Notes: a model not told the origin generated them from the sequence alone. A stretch of 64,000 bases of DNA from Natronococcus pandeyae (GCF_008122205.1 NZ_PHNJ01000020.1:22101-86100); one strand, 5' to 3'; numbered from the stretch's first letter, positions 28,880-37,824 are shown. Translations and numbers: made by a program.

Positions 28880-30223
28880 ATGGGTCTGTTCGACCGGCTA
28901 CGGGGCGACGGCAACCCCCGAGTCGCGTTTATCGGAGTCGACGGCGTGCCGTACAGTCTCCTCTCAGAGAACGAGGATCTGTTCCCCAACTTCGCCTCAC
29001 TTGCAGCGGACGGGACGGCCAGCGAAATCTCGAGTATCGTCCCGCCCGAGTCGAGCGCGTGCTGGCCGTCACTGACGACCGGCGTCAATCCCGGTGAGAC
29101 GGGCGTTTACGGTTTCCAGGACCGGGAAGTCGGGACCTACGACACCTACGTTCCGATGGGTCGCGAGGTCCAGGCCGATCGGGTCTGGGACCACGTCCAG
29201 AACGAGGGTCTCAAGGCGACGGTGATGAACGTGCCCGTGACGTTCCCACCGCAGCGCAACGTCCAGCGGATGGTCTCCGGCTTTCTCTCTCCAGATCTCG
29301 AGAAGGCCGCCCATCCCGACGACGTTCGTGACTATCTCGAGACGCTCGACTACCGGATCGACGTCAACCCGAAACTCGGCCACGAGGAGAACAAGGAGGC
29401 GTTCATCGAGGACGCTCACGAGACGATCGACGCCCGCTTCGAGGCGTTCGAACACTACATCGAGGAGGACGACTGGGATCTCTTCTTCGGCGTCTTCATG
29501 ACGACCGACCGGGTCAATCACTTCCTCTTTAAGGACTACGAGCGCGACGGCCAGTACCACGACGAGTTTATCGAGTTCTATCAGAAGGTCGACAACTACA
29601 TCGGTCGCCTCCGCGAGGCGGTTCCCGACGACGTCACCCTCATCGTCGCCTCCGACCACGGCTTTACCAGCCTCGACTACGAGGTCCACTTCAACGAGTG
29701 GCTCCAGGAGGAGGGCTGGCTTTCCTTCGGCACGGACGAACCCGAGGAACTGAGCGACATCGCCGACGAAACGAAAGCGTACTCGTTCATCCCCGGCCGC
29801 TTCTACATCAACCTCGAGGGCCGCGAGCCCCGCGGCTCGGTCCCCGAGGAGGAGTACGACGAGGTCCGGGACGAACTCAAGGCCGATCTCGAGGCGCTCG
29901 AGGGGCCCGACGGGAAGAAGGTCGTCGACCGCGTCGTCGAGAAGGAACAGGCGTTCCGCGGCGACCACGACGACATCGCGCCGGATCTGGTCGCGATTCC
30001 GAACAACGGCTTCGACCTCAAGTCCGGGTTCAAAGCGGACTCCGAGGTGTTCACGACCGGGCCACGCAACGGGATGCACAGCTTCGACGACACGTCGCTG
30101 TACATCGACGATCCCGACGCCTCGATCGGCGACGCCGACCTCTTCGACATCACGCCGACGATCCTCGACCTGCTCGACGTCGAGTACAGCCGCGGCGATT
30201 TCGACGGCGCGAGTCTAGTCTAG
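28880..30223 (+). CDS. alkaline phosphatase-superfamily phosphodiesterase
   Basis: A 447-residue member of the type I phosphodiesterase/nucleotide pyrophosphatase group. The first metal Asp is Asp21 in FIGVDGVPYS. The nucleophile region is IVPPESSACWPSLTTGVNPG; aligned with related enzymes the nucleophile would be Ser58 (inference). The second metal site is VASDHGFTSLDYEVHFN (DHG), and the third His is in NGMHSFDD. The substrate is unknown; haloarchaeal relatives are annotated as phosphohydrolases. There is no signal peptide, so it acts in the cytoplasm. Confidence 0.88.
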   Translation: MGLFDRLRGDGNPRVAFIGVDGVPYSLLSENEDLFPNFASLAADGTASEISSIVPPESSACWPSLTTGVNPGETGVYGFQDREVGTYDTYVPMGREVQADRVWDHVQNEGLKATVMNVPVTFPPQRNVQRMVSGFLSPDLEKAAHPDDVRDYLETLDYRIDVNPKLGHEENKEAFIEDAHETIDARFEAFEHYIEEDDWDLFFGVFMTTDRVNHFLFKDYERDGQYHDEFIEFYQKVDNYIGRLREAVPDDVTLIVASDHGFTSLDYEVHFNEWLQEEGWLSFGTDEPEELSDIADETKAYSFIPGRFYINLEGREPRGSVPEEEYDEVRDELKADLEALEGPDGKKVVDRVVEKEQAFRGDHDDIAPDLVAIPNNGFDLKSGFKADSEVFTTGPRNGMHSFDDTSLYIDDPDASIGDADLFDITPTILDLLDVEYSRGDFDGASLV

Positions 30224-30386
30224 CGCCCTACGGCATTTCGTCCCGTCCGACGTCTTCGCAGTTCCCGTTCGTATTCTCTCGCACACTCGCGGTTTCTTTT
30301 CCTGACGATAGGAGTTGCGGTAACCATCTGCCATGGCAGTAATTATTTTTATCGGCGGATAATACAGTCTTACCGGAGTTCAATCA

Positions 30387-31712
30387 ATGAGAAGACGAAC
30401 ATTCATCAAGTCGACAGGTGCGTCGGCGGCGATCCTCGGTCTCGCCGGAATCGGCAGCGCGGACGACGATCATTACCGACCGCGCGGGCCGTGGCCGCCG
30501 AACGAGAACGCGATCAACTACGAGTCGTACCTCGACAACGAGGAACTGGCCGACCGGCTCCACGGGATCGACCAGCGGAGCGACCGCGTCGAACTTCGGG
30601 AGATCGGCCAATCGGCCGGCCGAAACGATCCGATCTGGGAGGTAACCCTCGGCGACGGCGACGAGAACGTCCACATGATCAACGGGATCCACGGCGACGA
30701 GCCGGCCGGCGTCGAGGCCACCCTTCGGGTTCTCGAGCGACTCGCGGAGGGCTCCTCGCCGGAGGTCGAGGCGATCCTCGACACCCTCTCGCTGACGATC
30801 GTTCCGGACGCGAACCCCGACGGGAACGAGTTCCGGGGCGACAGCGGGGTCGAAGACGAGGGGGACCGCATCCAGCGTCGCGTCAACACGACCGAGTGGG
30901 AAGAGGGTGACTCCCTTCGGCGACCTCAGTACTTCTACGAGTTCCTCGACGTCGGTGGCTACGATCTCAACCGCGACTTCAGCGTCGTCACCGACTTCAC
31001 GCCGGTCGAGGACGAACGCGAGGAGTTGTGGCGCGAGTCGGACGATCTCTGGTTTTACGATCTGCCGACCGACGAGATTCCGCTCGAGCCGACGATCGAC
31101 GATCCGCCGGAAGTCATCGAGAACCACGGCCTGCGGATCAACCCCGAAACCCGCGCGGTAACGGAGTCGTACCTCGAGGCCGACCCCGACTGGGCGCTGA
31201 CCCATCATCACCAGGGCGGGGTCGTCGACCCCGACTCCACGGACGAGTCGGGACCGGACTGGCAGACGATGATGAGCGTGATGGCGCCGCAGGGGCCGGC
31301 CTACGCCGACATCTCCGACGACATCGAGGAGGGTGGCGGCAACATTTTCATGAGCGAGGACGCACAGAAGCGCTCCCTCCAGCTCGGGATCCTGGCAAAG
31401 GACGCGATGCAGGCCCGCGGCGGCGGTCGACTCGACAAGATCAACCGCTTCCCGTACGGGCCGCTCTGGGGCTCCTACGAGGAGGCGCTCCCCCCTCAGA
31501 CCGACGCCGCGGCGCTGCTCTACGAGGTCGCCCACCAGAGCGAGGATCGCGGTCAGATGGCGGTCGGCACGACGATCAACGTGACCGTCAAGGTCTACAT
31601 GGAGACCTTCCGACGCATCGCCGACGGTTCGATCGACGAAATCGACGAGACGCGGTACTTCGACGAGATGTCCGTGGCGTCGCCTCCCCTCGAGAACCCC
31701 CACGGACGATAA
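30387..31712 (+). CDS. exported M14-type zinc carboxypeptidase
   Basis: A 441-residue secreted peptidase with an N-terminal Tat signal (MRRRTFIKSTGASAAILGLAG). The M14 zinc ligands are His102 and Glu105 in GIHGDEPAG (H-x-x-E), with the third His in the ALTHHHQGG segment around residues 273-276. The substrate residues Asn195-Arg196 are in YDLNRDF, the NR motif of carboxypeptidases. The catalytic Glu probably lies near the C-terminal half. An AT-rich promoter region (aattatttttatcgg) lies at 30338-30354. Confidence 0.87.
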   Translation: MRRRTFIKSTGASAAILGLAGIGSADDDHYRPRGPWPPNENAINYESYLDNEELADRLHGIDQRSDRVELREIGQSAGRNDPIWEVTLGDGDENVHMINGIHGDEPAGVEATLRVLERLAEGSSPEVEAILDTLSLTIVPDANPDGNEFRGDSGVEDEGDRIQRRVNTTEWEEGDSLRRPQYFYEFLDVGGYDLNRDFSVVTDFTPVEDEREELWRESDDLWFYDLPTDEIPLEPTIDDPPEVIENHGLRINPETRAVTESYLEADPDWALTHHHQGGVVDPDSTDESGPDWQTMMSVMAPQGPAYADISDDIEEGGGNIFMSEDAQKRSLQLGILAKDAMQARGGGRLDKINRFPYGPLWGSYEEALPPQTDAAALLYEVAHQSEDRGQMAVGTTINVTVKVYMETFRRIADGSIDEIDETRYFDEMSVASPPLENPHGR

Positions 31713-31724
31713 CTCTCGCGTCGG

Positions 31725-32729
31725 TCACTCTCGCTCGCCCTCCGTTTTTCCCTGATGGCGACCCTCGGCCTGCCCCAGGCCGGGGATGGCGACCTCTCGT
31801 TCGACACGGCTCATCAGCACCGTCGCCGTCAGCACGATCGCGAGATAGACGATCGCAATAGAGGCGTAGATCGCGGTGTGTTCGAACGTTCGCGAGGCGA
31901 TCCGGGACGCCCGGTAGTAGAGCTCCGGCACCGTGATGAACGCCGCCAGCGACGAGTACTTGATCAGGTAGACGAGTTCGTTCGTCCAGGCGGGGATGGC
32001 GTACCGGAGCGTCTGCGGCATCACGACGAACCGGAGTCCCTCGAGCTGGGAGAGCCCGACCGACCGCGCGGCGGTGAGCTGGCCGCGGTCGACGCTCTCG
32101 AGTGCGCCGCGGATGTACTCTGCCTGGTAGGCGGAGCTGTTGATCGTAAACCCCACGACCGCGATGATGAACGCCTGGTCGGGAATCGGCCCCTGGCCGA
32201 TCGTTTCGACGCCGTGGAGCCAGACGGCGAACGGGAGCCCGAAGTAGAGCACGAATAGCTGGGCGAGCAGCGGCGTCCCCCTGATGAGTTCGATGTATCC
32301 CAGCGCGAGCCACCGGAACGGGCCGCCGTAGACCCGGACGAGACTCAGCGGGACGGCGATGAGCAACCCGAGAACGATGCTCACGACGGTCAGGACGATC
32401 GTGTACCACGCACCGACTGCCAGCACGGGCGCAATGTCGACCGCCACGCCGACGGCGCCGACGACCGATCCGACCCAGTCGACGACGCCCGCGAACGGGC
32501 CGTAGGCGTCGGCCGACGCCGCAAGTCGCTCGGCGGTCGTCTCGAACGGCTCGGCCTCGAGGAAGTGTACTCCGGCACCGGGCCCGATCCCGATGCGAGC
32601 GAGCACCCAGTCGTTGATCCAGCGGGTGAGGAGCCAGCCCCAGAACGCGACCGCGGCGAGGACGGCGAGGACGCGTCCGATGCGGATCTCGGGCAGCGTC
32701 AGTCTCCGGGCGTCGGTCGAACTAGCCAT
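31725..32729 (-). CDS. polar amino acid ABC transporter permease (second)
   Basis: Inner-membrane permease of 334 residues with a longer N-terminal extension (a hydrophobic helix near residues 18-38 and a loop to about 110) before the core HisM/GlnP domain. The EAA loop is ARSVGLSQLEGLRFVVMPQTL, with GTPLLAQLF upstream. It overlaps the ATPase gene by 8 bases and is the last gene of the leftward operon SBP-permease-ATPase-permease. The transported substrate is a polar amino acid or related compound; type is unknown. Confidence 0.92.
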   Translation of the reverse strand: MASSTDARRLTLPEIRIGRVLAVLAAVAFWGWLLTRWINDWVLARIGIGPGAGVHFLEAEPFETTAERLAASADAYGPFAGVVDWVGSVVGAVGVAVDIAPVLAVGAWYTIVLTVVSIVLGLLIAVPLSLVRVYGGPFRWLALGYIELIRGTPLLAQLFVLYFGLPFAVWLHGVETIGQGPIPDQAFIIAVVGFTINSSAYQAEYIRGALESVDRGQLTAARSVGLSQLEGLRFVVMPQTLRYAIPAWTNELVYLIKYSSLAAFITVPELYYRASRIASRTFEHTAIYASIAIVYLAIVLTATVLMSRVEREVAIPGLGQAEGRHQGKTEGERE

Positions 32730-33507
32730 AGATGCTCTCGAGGAATTCGCGGGTTCGCTCGCGCTCCGGGCGCTCGAACAGCCGCTCGGGCGGGCCGCGC
32801 TCGACGACCTGCCCGCCCTCGAGGAACGTGATGCTGTCGGCGGCCGATCTGGCGAAGCGCATCTCGTGGGTCACCACGAGCATGGTCATCCCCGCCTCGA
32901 CGAGCCGTTCCATCACCTCGAGGACGCTGTTCGAGAGTTCGGGGTCGAGCGCGCTCGTCGGCTCGTCGAACAGCATCAGCTTTGGATCCATGGCGAGGGC
33001 GCGGGCGATCCCGACGCGCTGTTTCTGGCCGCCCGAGAGCTGCGCCGGATAGGAGTCGACCTGGTCGCTCAGCCCGACGTTCGCCAGTTCACGATCCGCT
33101 CGATCGCGGGCCTCGCTCTTGCCGAAGCCGCGGACGCGGCGGAGTCCCAGCGTGACGTTTTCGCGTGCCGTGAGGTGGGCGAAGAGGTTGATGTCCTGGA
33201 ACACCATCCCGACCTGCTGGCGCAACTCGTTGACGTTCGCGTCGGCGTCGGTCACGCGCTCGCCGTCGAGGTAGATCGCCCCCTCGTCGATCTCTGTCAG
33301 CCGATTGACACAGCGCAGGAGCGTCGACTTGCCGCTTCCCGAGGGGCCGACCAGTACCTCGACGTCGCCCCGATCGACCTCGAGGTCGATCCCGCGGAAC
33401 ACCTGCTCGGTGCCGAACGACTTCCAGACGTTCTCGATGCGCAGTAGCGGTTCGTGCTCGGCTCGTCGACGTTCGTTGTCCCGCTCGTCTGTTCGTTGTG
33501 CGGTCAT
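32722..33507 (-). CDS. polar amino acid ABC transporter ATPase (GlnQ-like)
   Basis: A 261-residue ATPase. Walker A is VGPSGSGKST (about residues 53-62), the Q-loop is VGMVFQDINLF, the signature is LSGGQKQRVGIARAL, and Walker B is LMLFDEPTSALDPE with the switch His in VVTHEM. It matches the GlnQ/HisP group in all these. It starts 1 base after the first permease's stop codon and overlaps the next permease by 8 bases, so it is tightly coupled in the operon. Confidence 0.95.
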   Translation of the reverse strand: MTAQRTDERDNERRRAEHEPLLRIENVWKSFGTEQVFRGIDLEVDRGDVEVLVGPSGSGKSTLLRCVNRLTEIDEGAIYLDGERVTDADANVNELRQQVGMVFQDINLFAHLTARENVTLGLRRVRGFGKSEARDRADRELANVGLSDQVDSYPAQLSGGQKQRVGIARALAMDPKLMLFDEPTSALDPELSNSVLEVMERLVEAGMTMLVVTHEMRFARSAADSITFLEGGQVVERGPPERLFERPERERTREFLESIYG

Positions 33508-33508
33508 C

Positions 33509-34246
33509 TCATCCCTCCCCCGGAATCGCGTACCGGTCGTTCACGTAGTCGAGCGTGCGATTCGTCGAAATCGTCAGCAGGAAGTAGATCAGGCTGGCGA
33601 AGACGAACAGCTCCAGCGCCGCGGTCGTCTGCTGGGTCATCAGGTCGTGGGAGTGTCTGAGGAGTTCGCCGAGCCCGATGGCGAAGGCGATGCTGGTGTC
33701 TTTGAGCACGATGGTGAACTCGTTCTGGAAGCCCGGGACGCTTCGCCGGAGTGCCTGGGGAACCAACACGTAGCCGATCGCTTCCCGCTTCGACATACCG
33801 ATCGACTGGGCGGCCTCGAGCTGGCCGGGATCGATGCTCCGCAGCGCGCCCCGGAAGATCTGCGACTGGTAGGCGGCGCTGCGGACGCCCAGCGCGAGGA
33901 CGGCCGCCTGGAACGGCTCGCTGGCCGGCAGGACGTACAGCCACTCGAGCGGGAACACGAAGAACGTGAACACCATGATCACGAGGATCGGCGTGCCCCT
34001 GATCGCGACGCCCGCTTTCCGGACGACGCCGCTCGAGAACCGGCCGCCGTAGAGTTCGATCGCTCCCGCCGGGAAGCCGAGCAGGAGCCCGAGCACGATG
34101 CTCGTCGCCGTCAGCGCGACGGTGATCACCGCCCCGGCGAGCAGGTACTCGTAGTTGTCGAGGACGAACAGCCAGTCCTCGGCGGCGACGGCGGCGATGG
34201 GTTCGACCGTCTCGAGCGGAAGCGCCGTCGACGATGCCGCGATCAC
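33509..34246 (-). CDS. polar amino acid ABC transporter permease (first)
   Basis: A 245-residue permease of the HisM/GlnP type. The core shows hydrophobic helices, GTPILVIMVF, SAAYQSQIFRGALRSI and the EAA loop AQSIGMSKREAIGYVLVPQAL. The GTG at 34246 was chosen as start because it lies 1 base after the binding-protein gene's stop. An ATG at 34315 in the same frame would make 23 more residues of Thr/Arg-rich sequence inside the upstream gene and is less likely. Confidence 0.9.
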   Translation of the reverse strand: MIAASSTALPLETVEPIAAVAAEDWLFVLDNYEYLLAGAVITVALTATSIVLGLLLGFPAGAIELYGGRFSSGVVRKAGVAIRGTPILVIMVFTFFVFPLEWLYVLPASEPFQAAVLALGVRSAAYQSQIFRGALRSIDPGQLEAAQSIGMSKREAIGYVLVPQALRRSVPGFQNEFTIVLKDTSIAFAIGLGELLRHSHDLMTQQTTAALELFVFASLIYFLLTISTNRTLDYVNDRYAIPGEG

Positions 34247-34247
34247 G

Positions 34248-35195
34248 TTAGCCGACCAACCCCGCGACGGACTGCTCGTCGTCCTCGTCTTCGTCGTCCT
34301 CGTCGGCGTCGTCACCCCCGAACCACTCCGCGACGAGGTCGTCGAACGTGCTGTCCTCCTCGATCGTCGCCAGCCCTTCGTTCAGCGCCTCCCGCAGGTC
34401 GTCGTCCTCCTGGCGGACGCCGAGGCCGAACTCCTCGCCGGTCTCGTGCGTGAACGCCACCTCGACGTTCCGCTCGTCGGCGAACGTGTCGCCGACCGGT
34501 TCGTCGATGACGATCGCTTCCACGATTCCCCGCTCCAGATCCTCCACGGCCAGGACGTAGCTGTCGTACGAGGAGTAGTCCCCCTCGCCGATCCGTCCCT
34601 CCTCGATCAACTCCTCTTCGACGACCCCCTCGCCGGTGGTCCCGACCTGCGCGGCCACCGTCTGTCCGTCGAAGTCCTCGAGCGACTCCGGCTGGAAGTC
34701 GGCATCTTCGGCGACCAGCACGGACTGATCGGCGCTAAAGTAGGGGTCCGTGAAGGCGATCTGTTCCTCGCGCTCTTCGGTGATCGTCATCGCCGCGGCG
34801 ATCAGGTCGATGCTGCCGTCCTCGAGCGCCGGGATCAGCGAGCCGAACTCCATGTCCTGCCACTCCTCGTGTTCGTACCCCTCGGCCTCCTCGAGTACCG
34901 CTTCGGTCAGGTCGACGTCGAAGCCGACGATCTCGCCGTCCTCGATCATCTCGAACGGCGGGAACCCCGCCTCCGTTCCGACGACGATGCCCTCGGCCTC
35001 GCCGTTCTCCTCGTCGTTCTCGTCGGCCTCGATTTCGCCGTCGTCGTCCTCAGCGCCCCCTTCGTCGTCCTCCGCCGCCGCTTCCGGATCGCCGTCTTCC
35101 CCGAGACAGCCGGCGGCGAGCAGTACGACTCCGGTGGTTCCTCCGTACCGGAGGGCGTCTCTGCGCGTGATATGGTCGTTGGTAACACCAGACAT
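34248..35195 (-). CDS. substrate-binding lipoprotein of polar amino acid ABC transporter
   Basis: A 315-residue family 3 solute-binding protein. The N-terminus has ITRRDALRYGG (Tat) and the lipobox LLAAGC with Cys30, followed by an acidic linker to about residue 70. The core runs from IVVGTEAGFPPFEMIEDG, through GFDVDLTEAV, DGSIDLIAAAMTITEEREEQI and FTDPYF, to TFADERN. The C-terminus has an acidic DDADEDDEDEDDE tail of uncertain role. It is the first gene of the leftward operon. The start at 35195 gives MSGVTNDHITRRDAL; an upstream ATG at 35222 is less likely. Confidence 0.93.
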   Translation of the reverse strand: MSGVTNDHITRRDALRYGGTTGVVLLAAGCLGEDGDPEAAAEDDEGGAEDDDGEIEADENDEENGEAEGIVVGTEAGFPPFEMIEDGEIVGFDVDLTEAVLEEAEGYEHEEWQDMEFGSLIPALEDGSIDLIAAAMTITEEREEQIAFTDPYFSADQSVLVAEDADFQPESLEDFDGQTVAAQVGTTGEGVVEEELIEEGRIGEGDYSSYDSYVLAVEDLERGIVEAIVIDEPVGDTFADERNVEVAFTHETGEEFGLGVRQEDDDLREALNEGLATIEEDSTFDDLVAEWFGGDDADEDDEDEDDEQSVAGLVG

Positions 35196-35395
35196 AGGTT
35201 CCCGTCCCATAGACGCGAGCATAATTGTTTGGGGTGGAAACGGCCTATTACGAACGTTTCGGGCGCTGAAACGTAAGAATAAGATTTCGGGAGTGCCGTC
35301 ATAGAGGGAAATCTCGTGCGCCAGACGATCGCCGCCGGCGACCGCGTCGAACCGGAATTCGATCCCGTTTTCCGGCCGGCAACGAACCGGTCTGC

Positions 35396-35809
35396 ATGGA
35401 CGAGGTCATCCACGCCCGCGGCCACGAGCACGTCAGCGCCGAGCACGCGAGCACGTTCGAGGTGACGACCGACGACTATCTGACCCCCGCCGGGGACTGC
35501 ATCCTGGCGATCGACGCCGATCGAGCACCCGCCGACTTCGATCCCGAGTTCGTCGAGGCCTGTCAGGACGAGGCGGCGACGATCACGGTCACGATAGCGA
35601 CCGACGACCACCGCGAATCGGTCGAGGGACGGGGCGACCCCGACCTCGAGTTGACGAACGAGCGCAGCGCGGTCGGGCGGACCAGCGACTACGTCGACGA
35701 CCGCACGATCGTGGTCGGCGCCGAGTTCGCCGCCGAGGGGTTCGACCGCGACCTGATCGACGCGCTGGCCGACGGCGCCGAGGTGACGGTGACGATCACT
35801 GTGGAGTGA
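35396..35809 (+). CDS. DUF371 family archaeal protein
   Basis: A 137-residue archaeal conserved protein with the DUF371 pattern: MDEVIHARGHEHVSAEHASTFE, DCILAIDADRAPADFD, and GRTSDYVDDRTIVVGA with DLIDALADGAEVTVTI at the end. The function is unknown; the family is archaeal and small. It lies 200 bases after the divergently read transporter operon and 600 bases before nth. Confidence 0.88.
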   Translation: MDEVIHARGHEHVSAEHASTFEVTTDDYLTPAGDCILAIDADRAPADFDPEFVEACQDEAATITVTIATDDHRESVEGRGDPDLELTNERSAVGRTSDYVDDRTIVVGAEFAAEGFDRDLIDALADGAEVTVTITVE

Positions 35810-35928
35810 CCGCGGTTGCGAACGCGACATCGGTTCGTCTCCGTACACTTCGAACAACCCGACACACGAAGCGTTTTCGTCAGCACGGGGAAACTGCGTC
35901 TCACCTCGGTTCAGCGTACTCTCCTGCG

Positions 35929-36031
35929 GTGGCGCGCGCTGTCGACCGACCGAGCGAAAGCGAGGGCGGTCGATGACGTTGCGCGAGGGATGAGCGAGCG
36001 ACGTAAGGAGCGAGCGAATCGGTTGGGGAGG
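35929..36031. repeat. dispersed haloarchaeal intergenic repeat (REP-like)
   Basis: From ggtggcgcgcgctgtcgacc to ggttggggagg the sequence is full of cgagcg/gcgag words (gaccgagcgaaagcgagggc, gcgagggatgagcgagcga). I recall this pattern as a widespread non-coding element of haloarchaeal intergenic DNA. It has no coding bias. Its function is unknown. Confidence 0.5.
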
Positions 36032-36059
36032 ACGTGGCAATCCAGTGTGTTCGCGCGAG

Positions 36060-36074
36060 CAGGACGTGCTCCTG
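36060..36074. other. small hairpin abutting the tandem array
   Basis: The sequence caggacgtgctcctg has the inverted arms cagga and tcctg around a 5-base loop. It ends exactly where the first 20-bp unit begins (36075). Confidence 0.35.
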
Positions 36075-36250
36075 TCGGTATCACCGTCGACCTATCGGTA
36101 TCACCGTCGACCTATCGGTATCACCGTCGACCTATCGGTATCACCGTCGACCTATCGGTATCACCGTCGACCTATCGGTATCACCGTCGACCTATCGGTA
36201 TCACCGTCGACCTATCGGTATCACCGTCGACCTATCGGTATCACCGTCGA
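36075..36250. repeat. 20-bp perfect tandem repeat array, 8.8 copies
   Basis: Eight identical copies of tcggtatcaccgtcgaccta (36075-36234) plus a 16-base partial copy (36235-36250). Each unit contains the inverted pair cggt-atc-accg and the palindrome gtcgac. The unit length is not a multiple of 3, so this is not a protein repeat. All copies appear identical, suggesting recent expansion or active homogenisation. Confidence 0.95.
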
Positions 36251-36457
36251 AAGCCCCTGGCCCCTTTCAAACCCACCCGGCGGTGGGTGGTCGAGCGTGC
36301 AGACTCGAGCCGGACGTTCCATTCGTACTCCTCCGGAACGGTGGCTTCGAATTCGACGCGAGCGCGAGCAACGCACGCACTAACTGTCACTGTGGCAAAC
36401 ACGGAACGGACGTGCGGGACCGCCGCCGTTTTGCGCCCGGGGACCCTCCGCTCCCAC

Positions 36458-37273
36458 ATGAGCGACGACCAGGAGCCGACGGTCAACATCAGCGGCGGCG
36501 TCGAGGGCGGCGGCACCGCCGCCGAGTTCGATCCGGCGACCGCCGACACCCGCGCCGAGCGCGTGGTCGACCGACTCGGCGAACTGTACTGGGAGAAGTC
36601 CTACGGCGGCCAGGACGCGTTCACCTGTCTCGTCCGGACGATCCTGAGCCAGAACACGAGTGACAAGGCGAGCCAGCCCGCCCACGACGCGTTGCTCGAG
36701 CGGTACAACGAGCCGGAAACGGATCTCGCGGCGGCGCTCGCCGACGCCGAGCAGTCGACGCTCGCCGAGACGATCAGCTCCGCGGGGCTGTACAACCAGA
36801 AGTCCGAGATGCTGATCGGGGCCGCCGAGTGGGTGCTCGAGGCGTTCGGCTCCGCCGCCGAGTTCGACGCCTTCGTCAGGGACGAAGAGCCCGAGACCGT
36901 CCGCGAGACGCTGCTCGAGGTTCGCGGCGTCGGTCCAAAAACTGCGGACTGCGTCCTGCTGTTCGCCGGCGGCCGCGGCGGCGTCTTCCCGGTGGACACG
37001 CACGTCCACCGGATCTACCGGCGGCTGGGGATCGCGCCGGCGGACGCCGATCACGAGGACGTTCGGGACGTCCTCGAGCGAGACGTCTCCGCCGCGAAGT
37101 GCGGCTTCGGCCACACGGCGACGATCCAGTTCGGCCGGGAGTACTGCACGGCGCGCAAGCCAGCCTGTCTGGAGGGGCCGGAGGCCTGCCCGATGACCGA
37201 CGTCTGCGACCAGGTTGGCGTCTATCCCGAGACGGACGAGGTCGTCGACCCGGCCGATGCGCCGGAGTCCTGA
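36458..37273 (+). CDS. nth: endonuclease III, DNA base-excision repair
   Basis: A 271-residue DNA glycosylase/AP lyase removing oxidised pyrimidines. The helix-hairpin-helix is LLEVRGVGPKTADCVLL, with catalytic Lys161, and Asp180 in PVDTHVHRI. An acidic Gly-rich N-terminal extension (about 30 residues) precedes the core. The C-terminal cluster cysteines are Cys230, Cys237, Cys244 and Cys250, spaced C-x6-C-x6-C-x5-C; the classical spacing is C-x6-C-x2-C-x5-C, so the middle spacer is longer. The ATG at 36458 is chosen because the frame upstream runs into the tandem array. Confidence 0.92.
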   Translation: MSDDQEPTVNISGGVEGGGTAAEFDPATADTRAERVVDRLGELYWEKSYGGQDAFTCLVRTILSQNTSDKASQPAHDALLERYNEPETDLAAALADAEQSTLAETISSAGLYNQKSEMLIGAAEWVLEAFGSAAEFDAFVRDEEPETVRETLLEVRGVGPKTADCVLLFAGGRGGVFPVDTHVHRIYRRLGIAPADADHEDVRDVLERDVSAAKCGFGHTATIQFGREYCTARKPACLEGPEACPMTDVCDQVGVYPETDEVVDPADAPES

Positions 37274-37292
37274 CGAAGGATCCACCCTGTGA

Positions 37293-37427
37293 ATTCCGGA
37301 CGAACTGAGCTCCGGAATCGTCGACGGGACGATCCCGTTGTCGCTCAATCTCGTCCTGCTCGTGACGATGTGGATCGGGCGGCTCGAGATCGTCGCCGCG
37401 CAATTGCTGCTCGAGGAGGTGTGGTAA
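37293..37427 (+). pseudogene. trkH C-terminal remnant
   Basis: A start-less frame opening right after TGA at 37290 and ending with TAA at 37425-37427. It reads SLNLVLLVTMWIGRLEIVAAQLLLEEVW at its end; the motif MWIGRLEI is the C-terminal signature of TrkH-type potassium transporters. The rest of a TrkH protein (about 450 residues) is missing, so this is a decayed gene end. The stop is followed directly by the ATG of the next gene. Confidence 0.5.
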
Positions 37428-37676
37428 ATGGTCGACGTCGAACCCCTCCTGGAGACGCCCTTCGAGGAGACACCGAACCGCACGTTCGGGGCGTTGCTTC
37501 TGGCGAGGGTCGTCCTGCTCGAGGTGGTCGCCGTACTCGACCGCTCGCCGCTGACGATGGCGATCGTCGGCCTGTACCTGCTCGCCGTGCCGGGCTACGT
37601 CGCGGTTCGTGTCCAGGCGGGTGGAACCGGTATCGAACATCGGGCGAAGAGCGTTCGCAGCCGGAGACGGCCGTAG
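37428..37676 (+). CDS. small two-helix membrane protein
   Basis: An 82-residue protein with two hydrophobic stretches, TFGALLLARVVLLEVVAVL and MAIVGLYLLAVPGYVAVRV, and an Arg-rich C-terminus. It begins immediately after the stop of the trkH remnant (TAAATG), so it was probably co-translated with the transporter before its loss. The function is unknown; it may be a decaying leftover itself. Confidence 0.5.
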   Translation: MVDVEPLLETPFEETPNRTFGALLLARVVLLEVVAVLDRSPLTMAIVGLYLLAVPGYVAVRVQAGGTGIEHRAKSVRSRRRP

Positions 37677-37824
37677 ACGACGCGTGCGAGAACCAGTCGC
37701 CCGATTCGGTGGGAGATAATGCGTGAATCGGTCGTGAACGCAGTAACCGGGACACCGAATTCGGCCACACAGGTTCGATATGGGGGCTGATCCTCCTTAT
37801 TTTAGCTATTTCTGCCCGACATCA

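Noticed and set aside
36075..36250. CRISPR array
   Set aside because: The units follow each other without spacers, so it is a simple tandem repeat.
35816..36457. N-terminal extension of endonuclease III through the tandem array
   Set aside because: The frame passes the repeats, whose 20-base unit would give a frame-cycling nonsense peptide; Nth starts at the ATG at 36458.
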